Origin: an uncultured bacterium
GTDB taxonomy: Bacteria > Verrucomicrobiota > Kiritimatiellia > RFP12 > UBA1067
Reading direction: 5' to 3'
NCBI GenBank assembly: GCA_902779075.1
Contig: CACZAK010000231.1
Location: 1 to 6,703 of the forward strand
Length of the DNA stretch: 6,703 nt
Both the position numbers and the translations under genes were made by a program. Every line of letters starts with the position of its first letter. Position 1 is the first letter of the stretch. A model generated the notes under the pieces. It had not been told where the DNA came from. It saw only the letters and a program-made list of their open reading frames with translations, and made no database searches. Positions 1 to 5,647 of this stretch are shown one piece after another.

Positions 1-86
1 AAGCCGCCAGCCCCGCACTTTCAGGCCGCCGCAGGGCGGCGGGCGCGCTGCGAAAGTCCGCGCCCGCGCCCAAAACAAGCCTTTGA
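1..86. other. GC-rich hairpin-dense segment, likely junction
   Basis: This stretch is almost entirely G and C and differs sharply from the near-neutral sequence after it. It can fold into a perfect 7-bp stem (26-32 with 36-42, 3-nt loop) or into a second stem (41-47, GGGCGCG, with 59-65, CGCGCCC). ACTTTC at 17-22 is mirrored by GAAAGT at 52-57. The reading frame of the following protein hits TGA at 84-86, and no frame here gives a recognisable protein. The gene downstream lacks its N-terminus, so this may be the edge of a rearrangement, a repeat copy or an assembly error. No T-run follows the stems, so a terminator is not supported. Confidence 0.4.
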
Positions 87-206
87 TGGGCAGACACTAG
101 CTATAACTTCAACGTTCTTGACGGTTTCGTTTACAATATCTATCCAACAGGGATTCCTAACGGCGTCATCTGCAGTGGACGTGTCCTTGCCGCTGGCGGA
201 ACGCCT

Positions 207-1583
207 GTGGCGAATGCGATGGTGAGTTATTCGCGGCAGGGTGGTAGTGTCGGCAATAATGGCATTATCAGCGGGAACGATATCGGATATGTCATGACGG
301 ACGCGAAGGGCATCTATGCACTCACCCTTGCGCCGGGGCGTTACACGATCTCGGCCTCTAGCGGAGATGCTTCTGTCGTCGATGCGGTTGAGTTGACGGC
401 AAATGTTGGATTGCGACTTTCATTGCCTCGCTCGTACTATAAATCTCCTACGCCGGAAGTCAATAACCGTTGGGGCGTGGATCTTGTTCTTTCCAGTCTC
501 GCGAGCGTGGCCGAACCGCAGTTTACGCCGTCGTCCTGCCTCTTCTATCCGTCTACGAACGTGACCATCAGCTGCGCGACGGCCGGAGCGACGATCCGGT
601 ACACGCTTGACGGGAGCGATCCAACCGAATCCAGTACGCTCTACACGGGCGCGATTCTAGTCAATGACGACGTGACGATCAAGGCGCGCGCGTGGAAGAG
701 TGGAATGAATCCCAGCGTGGTCGTCACGGCAACTTACACCTATGATGTCGCGCAAGGCGCGCCCAAAGGCGACTACTTTGCCGATCCCATTGTCATAACT
801 GGCGCGAACGGTTCGCGCACGATTGCCGACAACTCCGCCTATACGGTTGAGTCTGGCGAACCGAAGCATACTTTAGAGAATGGACGATACTCTTATCAGT
901 ACCATACAATCTGGTATGAGTGGATAGCACCAGGTTCAGGGGCGATGAGTTTTACGACCAAGGCAAGCAAAACCGTTGGGAACAGTACAACGCGCTATCC
1001 GACATTTGTCGCTGTTTACACAGGCGATATCTTGACGGCTCTTTCTCGCAAGGCCTTTTCTAAAACACGAGATGATGACTATGCGACCACTGTGACCTTG
1101 AATGTAGAGCAAGGCGTTGTTTATCGTATTGTTGGCATGACCGGGGGAACAGCAAATGCTGGTTACGAGGGTTCCTTTACTCTCATCTGGTCCGGGAGTC
1201 TGACGGAGACGCATGCGGAGACATCCACGACGGATGTACCGGTGCCCTACACGTGGCTGGACGGTTACTATCCCAACCAGGGAGGCTCGGCGGCGGCGTA
1301 TGAGGCGCTGGCGAACGCGGACTCTGACGGCGACGGATTCCCCGCATGGCAGGAGTATTTGCTGGGCACCGATCCCACAAGCGCCGCAAGCCACTTGTCC
1401 GCGACCGTCACAATGAACGGTAACACGCCCGTCTTCGGCTGGAGCCACACGAACGCCAACATCCAGGCGATTGGCTACCGCTACGTGCCAAAAGGATGCA
1501 ACTCGTTGAACGACAGCGCTGGTTGGCAGCCGTTCACTCCCGGGCATCGTTTCTTCAAGGTCGTAGTCGAGCCAATACAATAA
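207..1583 (+). CDS. 5'-truncated multidomain secreted protein: carboxypeptidase-regulatory-like, CHB_HEX_C, PPC-like and C-terminal DSDGDG module
   Basis: No enzyme domain is visible; it looks like the tail of an exported adhesin or accessory protein. The only upstream-most start is GTG 207, but the same frame reads sensible protein from 87 (after TGA 84-86). GTG 207 falls inside a carboxypeptidase-regulatory-like fold (SGRVLAAGGTPVANA, then TDAKGIYALTLAPGRY), so the true N-terminus and signal peptide are lost. Counting from 207: the regulatory-like domain runs to about residue 73. A chitobiase/hexosaminidase C-terminal-type domain follows at about 103-180 (IRYTLDGSDPT, then IKARAWKSG). A pre-peptidase-like beta-sandwich covers about 187-330 (WYEWIAPGSGAMSF). 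The C-terminal module covers about 346-458, with DSDGDG at 372-377 and LGTDPT at 386-391. That last module recurs at the ends of Kiritimatiellota/Lentisphaerota exported proteins and may serve in sorting, which is inference. Base composition is less GC-rich than the next gene. There is no clear terminator after TAA 1581-1583. Confidence 0.75.
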   Translation: MANAMVSYSRQGGSVGNNGIISGNDIGYVMTDAKGIYALTLAPGRYTISASSGDASVVDAVELTANVGLRLSLPRSYYKSPTPEVNNRWGVDLVLSSLASVAEPQFTPSSCLFYPSTNVTISCATAGATIRYTLDGSDPTESSTLYTGAILVNDDVTIKARAWKSGMNPSVVVTATYTYDVAQGAPKGDYFADPIVITGANGSRTIADNSAYTVESGEPKHTLENGRYSYQYHTIWYEWIAPGSGAMSFTTKASKTVGNSTTRYPTFVAVYTGDILTALSRKAFSKTRDDDYATTVTLNVEQGVVYRIVGMTGGTANAGYEGSFTLIWSGSLTETHAETSTTDVPVPYTWLDGYYPNQGGSAAAYEALANADSDGDGFPAWQEYLLGTDPTSAASHLSATVTMNGNTPVFGWSHTNANIQAIGYRYVPKGCNSLNDSAGWQPFTPGHRFFKVVVEPIQ

Positions 1584-1692
1584 TGGCGAGCCCTGGGGGC
1601 AACAGAATAATAGAGCCAGTATGCAAAAACCTCGCGAGTGTGGGCATGACGGGCTCCTTATGTATAAGGACGCGCGCGCGAGGGAGATGAGG

Positions 1693-1717
1693 TGAGTGTG
1701 TCAAAGTGACACACTCA
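1693..1717. repeat. Perfect 11-bp inverted repeat, candidate operator
   Basis: TGAGTGTGTCA (1693-1703) and TGACACACTCA (1707-1717) are exact reverse complements separated by AAG. The centre lies about 80 bases upstream of the predicted transcription start of the GH97-GH92 gene, a position suited to a dimeric regulator, possibly an activator. No T-run follows, so an intrinsic terminator for the gene ending at 1583 is less likely. It could also be a dispersed palindromic repeat of the genome; one copy in this window cannot tell. Confidence 0.55.
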
Positions 1718-1741
1718 AATGAATGTCCAACCCCTAACCCT

Positions 1742-1770
1742 AAGCGGGGAATTGTGGCAGAAGCGGGGAA
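1742..1770 (+). promoter_or_regulatory. Two 10-bp direct repeats bracketing the -35 element
   Basis: AAGCGGGGAA occurs exactly at 1742-1751 and again at 1761-1770, 19 bases apart start to start (nearly two helical turns). The first copy abuts the -35 TTGTGG at 1752-1757 and the second lies in the spacer before the -10. A protein bound to both copies on one DNA face would contact or block RNA polymerase, so this is a candidate operator. The repeat is seen directly; the regulatory role is inference. Confidence 0.4.
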
Positions 1771-1780
1771 GTGATATAAT
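1752..1780 (+). promoter_or_regulatory. Sigma70-type promoter of the GH97-GH92 gene
   Basis: TTGTGG (1752-1757) and TATAAT (1775-1780) are separated by 17 bases. The -10 is a perfect consensus match while the -35 keeps only the TTG core, which suits a regulated promoter. Transcription should start near 1786-1788, giving about 20 bases of leader before the short ORF at 1806. It is the only good promoter in the 245-base gap and points at the GH97-GH92 gene. Confidence 0.65.
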
Positions 1781-1805
1781 GTCCCGCGAAGTCTGAAAGG
1801 ACAGA

Positions 1806-1832
1806 ATGAACGAAAAAAAGGTAGGATTATGA
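1806..1832 (+). CDS. Eight-codon leader ORF overlapping the GH97-GH92 start
   Basis: ATG 1806 opens a short frame reading MNEKKVGL, ending at TGA 1830-1832. That stop overlaps the ATG of the large gene in the classic ATGA arrangement (1829-1832). AAAGGA at 1796-1801 sits 4 bases before this ATG and is a better Shine-Dalgarno match than anything placed before 1829, where AAGG at 1818-1821 is the best candidate. Ribosomes ending here could restart directly on the large gene, so the ORF may serve translational coupling rather than make a working peptide. It contains no run of one amino acid that would suggest attenuation. The short length means chance cannot be excluded. Confidence 0.35.
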   Translation: MNEKKVGL

Positions 1833-4800
1833 GAAAGCAAATCATACTGCTGGCTGCAACCATATCACTTGTGGCATCCGCCGCGACGTTTCGCGTGGCT
1901 GCGCCTGACGGCTCTGCCGTCTGTACCGTCACACCGCCGGACTATGGCGCGGGGGCGGTTCTTGAGACAACCAACTTGACCGGCGGCGTCGCGTGGCGCG
2001 TGCGTTTCACTGGCACGGGCGAGCGGACCATCGAGAAGGAGGAATGGACGTTCGACTTTGGCGAGGACTTCCGCTGCTGGCCGGTGAGCCATGCGCAGGG
2101 TGAATATATCCCCAAGACGCTCTCGACCATCGCCACGATGAAACCGATGCCCGGCGCGGCGGCCATCGCCGCCGGCAAGGGACACACCCAGAACTACTGG
2201 CGCACCTATCCCGGAACGGCAGAAAGTCCGCTCGTCGTCGAGGGGAACGGCTGGGTGGCCGCGCTCGGCGATGCGGGGGTGATCGACTATGCACGGATCC
2301 GTTTTGCCTCGGGCGACAAGCCCGGACAGCTCAAGACGGTCCTTGAAGGCCCCGCCACGGTCGCGCTTCCATACGTCACCCCCTGGCGGTACGTCCATTG
2401 CGCGAAGGACTGCGTGGTGCTCGCGAACGAACAGCCCCGCTTCATGGACGCGCTCAACGTGCCGTCGCGCATCGCAGACACCTCCTGGATCAAGCCGGGG
2501 AAGGTACTTCGCGTCGCGAAGTTGAACGAGGCGTGCGGAAAGGATTGCGTGGACTTCGCGGTCCGCAACGACATCCCGTACATCGAGCTGGACGCCGGAT
2601 GGTACGGCCCGGAGCGTTCGGGCGATCCCATGAAGCCAAATGCGTACGTGAAGCCGATCATCGACTACGCGACGCGCAAGGGCGTGGGTGTGATCCTCTA
2701 CGTGAACCGCGACCCGCTCAAGAAGAACCGCGACGCAATTCTCGACCTGCTCGCTTCGTGGGGCGTCAAAGGAATCAAGTACGGATTCCTGCACGTAGGC
2801 GACCAGGCGTGGCGCAAATGGGCGACCGAGGCGATCGAGGCCGCCGCGAAGCGGAGACTCATGGTCGACATCCACGACGAGTACCGTCTCACGGGCATCC
2901 AGAAGACGTATCCGAACGTAATGACGGTGGAGGGCATCTGCGGCAACGAGGAAATGCCGAACGCCGCGCACGACTGCGCGCTCCCGTTCACGCGCTTCTT
3001 GGACGGTCCGGGCGACTACACGCCGTGCTGGAATCAGGCGCGGGTGAAGAACACGCTCGCCCATCAGCTCGCCCTGCCCTGCGTGTACACGAGCGGCTGG
3101 CAGTTCCTGTTCTGGTATTCGCGTCCGGAACAGATAAACGAGAAATACCCCGCGCTCGATTTCTGGCGCGAGATTCCGTGCGCGTTTGACGAGACGCGTT
3201 TTCTCCAGGGGAAGATCGGCGAATACGTCGTTGTCGCGCGGCGGGTCGGCGAGAAGTGGTTCGTCGGCGGACTGAACGGGCTTGCGCGGCGCAATTTCTC
3301 AATCCCGCTCGACTTCGTCGGAGAAGGCGACCTCGACGTGCGCATCTTCATGGACGCCGATCCCGCCCTTACGGAGGGACTGGGTAAAGTCGCCGTTTCG
3401 GCACGGCGTATGAAATCGGGCGACGTGCTTTCCGTCGATGCCGCCGCCCGCGGCGGTTTTGCATTGATCGTGGAAAAAGCGAAGACCGAGGGATGCCGGA
3501 TTCCGACTCCGGGCGCAGGACAATCTGTCGCGCCCTCGCCGGCGGAGTGGGCTGATTCGCGCCTTGGTACGGCGCGGGCCTTCGGGAGCAACGTGCTGGG
3601 CCCGTGCGTGCCGCACGGATCCGCCCATCCGTCCCCCGACTCGCTCTGGCCGACGCCGCACCAGCGGGCGAGGGGATCGCATCACGGCTTCGGCGCGCCG
3701 ACGAGCGGGTGGTGGCCGGGCGACAAGGTTGTGGGGTTCTCGCAGCTCCACGCGCAGGGGACGGGCGGGACGCCAAGTTACGGAATCTTCCGCTACGTGT
3801 GCGATCCGCAGAACATGGAGATACTCGAGGCGCATCCGTACCTTCTGAAAGTCAGGCTGAAACCGTCGGGACTGCTCGTCGACGTGTCCGCCACGCCCCA
3901 CGGCGCCGTCTATCGCGTCCGCGACGGCTCGCCGGGGACGGCTCGCCCCACCGGTGGTGTGCCGCGTACGCTTCCGCTCGACCGGCGTTGCAAATTGGCG
4001 AAGGCGGACTGCGTGAACGCCGCCGGTGAGTTCACCGGCAACTGGAACCCCGCGCCGTACAGGTGCTTCGCCCATTCGGAGGTTGACGACGCGACCGGCA
4101 TCCACCGCATCGCCGTGTCGTTCAAGTCCGAAGAGCAGGCAAAGGCGTACTTCGCCGCGGAACTTGCCGGACGCACGCCCGACGACGTGGCGCGGGAGTC
4201 GAAGCGCCTCTGGGACGACACGCTCTCCTGCATTTCAATCGAAGGCGTCGACGACGCCGAGCGCGCGCACTTCTACTCGATCCTCGCGCAGACCTTCATC
4301 CAGCCGCGCGACCGCACGGCGGACGGAATCGGCTGGGACGACCACTATACGCTCTGGGACACCTGGCGCACGTACTTTCCGCTCAAGGCGATCATCGACG
4401 CGCAGACGCTCGCTGGGAACGTCAACTCCTTCGCCGACCGCTTCGCGCGCACCGGCAGATGCGACTCCTGCTACACGTCGGGCAAGGAGTACAAGGTGGG
4501 ACAGGGCGGCGACGAGGCGGACTGCGTGATCGCCGAGGCTTGGGCGAAGAAAATCCCCGGCATCGACTGGTCGCGCGTGGCGCCGCTCCTCCGAAGCCGC
4601 TGGACGGGACGCACAAAAGGCTATCGCGAGAGAGGGTACGTGCCGAGCGGCGAACGCGAGGATTACTGCGGACGCATGAAGTCGGGGTCCGCCACGATGA
4701 ACTTCGCGTATCAGGACTGGTGCTGCGCGCAGGTGCTGCGCGGGCTGGGCGACGCGGAGATGGCGGAGAAATTCCTCGCGCGGTCGGGGAACTGGACGAA

Positions 4801-5446
4801 CGTATGGGACGCCACCGCCTTCGACGCGCCCAGTGGTGTGCGCGGCTTTGCGCGTGCGCGCGGGAAGAACGGACGCTTCTCGAAGACCGATCCCCGCCGC
4901 GGATTCAACACCGACTTCTACGAGGCGAACTGCTGGGAGTATTCGTTTTTCGTCCCGCACGACATGGACGGCCTGATCCGCCGCTGCGGCGGCAGGGACG
5001 CGTTCGAGCGCCGCGTCGCGTATGCGCTGGAGAACAACCTCGTCGCCTTCGACAACGAGCCGTCGTTCCTGATTCCGTGGCTTTTCGCGTACACGGGACG
5101 CGGCGACCTCGCGACGAAGTGGGCCCCGCGTGTCGCGACGCTCTTCAAGGGGCTGGACCTCCCGGGCGACAACGACTCCGGCGCGATGTGCGCGCTCTAC
5201 GTGTTCATCCAGTTCGGATTCTTCCCCGTCGCCGGACAGGACCTCTACTTGATGCACGGAAGCACGTATCCGAAGATCGTCATCCGGCCGCTTGGCGGCG
5301 GCAAGACGTTCACAATACGATCCGTGAACTATGCCAACGGTCGGCGCGTGAAGTCCGTGACGCTCAACGGCAAGCCCCACGATCCGCTCTTCCTGCGCCA
5401 TGCGGAAATCGCCGCTGGCGGCGAACTCGTGTTCACATACGAGTAG
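1829..5446 (+). CDS. Secreted GH97-GH92 fusion glycosidase (probable alpha-glucosidase/galactosidase-type module plus exo-alpha-mannosidase)
   Basis: One uninterrupted 1205-residue protein. A Sec signal peptide with no lipobox (cleavage near VASA, residue 18) fixes the start and sends it to the periplasm or outside. Residues about 20-550 are GH97: a short N-terminal beta domain, a barrel from DTSWIKPGK (217-225) with ELDAGWYG (253-260), HDEYR (349-353) and EGICGNEE (368-375), then a C-terminal beta domain. Gly319 sits where retaining GH97 enzymes carry the Asp nucleophile. A Pro/Ala-rich linker spans about 552-572. Residues about 574-1205 are GH92, known for Ca-dependent inverting exo-alpha-mannosidases: RLGT (578-581), VPHG and SPDS (594-605), GFSQLHAQGTGG (636-647), LWDTWR (842-847), DFYEANCWEY with Glu1032 as likely acid, NEPS (1076-1079), and DND (1114-1116) as likely base site. 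Both modules look complete, so this is not a frameshift product. The protein has 27 cysteines, and the gene is visibly more GC-rich than its neighbours. Family assignment is firm; substrate is not. Confidence 0.9.
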   Translation: MRKQIILLAATISLVASAATFRVAAPDGSAVCTVTPPDYGAGAVLETTNLTGGVAWRVRFTGTGERTIEKEEWTFDFGEDFRCWPVSHAQGEYIPKTLSTIATMKPMPGAAAIAAGKGHTQNYWRTYPGTAESPLVVEGNGWVAALGDAGVIDYARIRFASGDKPGQLKTVLEGPATVALPYVTPWRYVHCAKDCVVLANEQPRFMDALNVPSRIADTSWIKPGKVLRVAKLNEACGKDCVDFAVRNDIPYIELDAGWYGPERSGDPMKPNAYVKPIIDYATRKGVGVILYVNRDPLKKNRDAILDLLASWGVKGIKYGFLHVGDQAWRKWATEAIEAAAKRRLMVDIHDEYRLTGIQKTYPNVMTVEGICGNEEMPNAAHDCALPFTRFLDGPGDYTPCWNQARVKNTLAHQLALPCVYTSGWQFLFWYSRPEQINEKYPALDFWREIPCAFDETRFLQGKIGEYVVVARRVGEKWFVGGLNGLARRNFSIPLDFVGEGDLDVRIFMDADPALTEGLGKVAVSARRMKSGDVLSVDAAARGGFALIVEKAKTEGCRIPTPGAGQSVAPSPAEWADSRLGTARAFGSNVLGPCVPHGSAHPSPDSLWPTPHQRARGSHHGFGAPTSGWWPGDKVVGFSQLHAQGTGGTPSYGIFRYVCDPQNMEILEAHPYLLKVRLKPSGLLVDVSATPHGAVYRVRDGSPGTARPTGGVPRTLPLDRRCKLAKADCVNAAGEFTGNWNPAPYRCFAHSEVDDATGIHRIAVSFKSEEQAKAYFAAELAGRTPDDVARESKRLWDDTLSCISIEGVDDAERAHFYSILAQTFIQPRDRTADGIGWDDHYTLWDTWRTYFPLKAIIDAQTLAGNVNSFADRFARTGRCDSCYTSGKEYKVGQGGDEADCVIAEAWAKKIPGIDWSRVAPLLRSRWTGRTKGYRERGYVPSGEREDYCGRMKSGSATMNFAYQDWCCAQVLRGLGDAEMAEKFLARSGNWTNVWDATAFDAPSGVRGFARARGKNGRFSKTDPRRGFNTDFYEANCWEYSFFVPHDMDGLIRRCGGRDAFERRVAYALENNLVAFDNEPSFLIPWLFAYTGRGDLATKWAPRVATLFKGLDLPGDNDSGAMCALYVFIQFGFFPVAGQDLYLMHGSTYPKIVIRPLGGGKTFTIRSVNYANGRRVKSVTLNGKPHDPLFLRHAEIAAGGELVFTYE

Positions 5447-5494
5447 CAGAGTTGTTAACTCATAATTCTCAAAAGAGGAAATTACATTTCACGC

Positions 5495-5522
5495 TTGCGC
5501 ACGGCAGGAATTTTGCTACAAT
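5495..5522 (+). promoter_or_regulatory. Promoter of the DUF2341-LamG gene
   Basis: TTGCGC (5495-5500) and TACAAT (5517-5522) are 16 bases apart. TGC just before the -10 gives an extended -10 (TGCTACAAT). Transcription from here would start near 5529 and leave a leader of roughly 120 bases before the ATG at 5648, long enough for regulation. A weak 5-bp stem (5578-5582 with 5596-5600) lies in that leader, but I see no known riboswitch. Confidence 0.55.
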
Positions 5523-5647
5523 TACCACTGTTGCCGCCTTGATTGTGCCTTTGCAGGTATGTGGTTTTTCAGGTCGAGTGGCTTGAACTGCAGACGCCAC
5601 GAAAGAGGGGTTTGTGAATTACCTCAGGGCGATAGTGAAGGAGAAGA

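Noticed and set aside
1..110. Integron attC-like or attachment site in the GC-rich edge
   Set aside because: The stems are not flanked by matching RYYYAAC and GTTRRRY core sites, and no integrase is present.
1655..1680. TCCTTAT/ATAAGGA palindrome followed by five CG dinucleotides
   Set aside because: A 2-base centre cannot form a full hairpin and no downstream T-run is present; an operator or Z-DNA role is possible but unsupported.
1732..1743. Telomere-like CCCTAACCCTAA
   Set aside because: Only two units in a bacterial intergenic region, so coincidence is the simplest explanation.
1865..3064. Long open frame on the minus strand opposite the GH97 half
   Set aside because: It is rich in Arg, Val and His with no recognisable domain, a typical shadow of a GC3-rich gene; the plus frame carries clear family motifs.
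2398..3189. Alternative plus-strand frame inside the fusion gene (similar one at 4459-5586)
   Set aside because: Arg/Gly-rich low-complexity translation with no family signal, fully overlapped by the real gene.
1829..3480. Calling the GH97 half SusB (starch utilisation)
   Set aside because: No susC/susD neighbours, and the active-site motifs differ from SusB, so neither the symbol nor a starch role is supported.
4235..5401. Long minus-strand open frame opposite the GH92 half
   Set aside because: Same shadow effect; the plus frame here holds conserved GH92 catalytic motifs.
5449..5461. GAGTT/AACTC stem after the fusion gene as a terminator
   Set aside because: The stem is only 5 bp, AT-rich, and has no following T-run.
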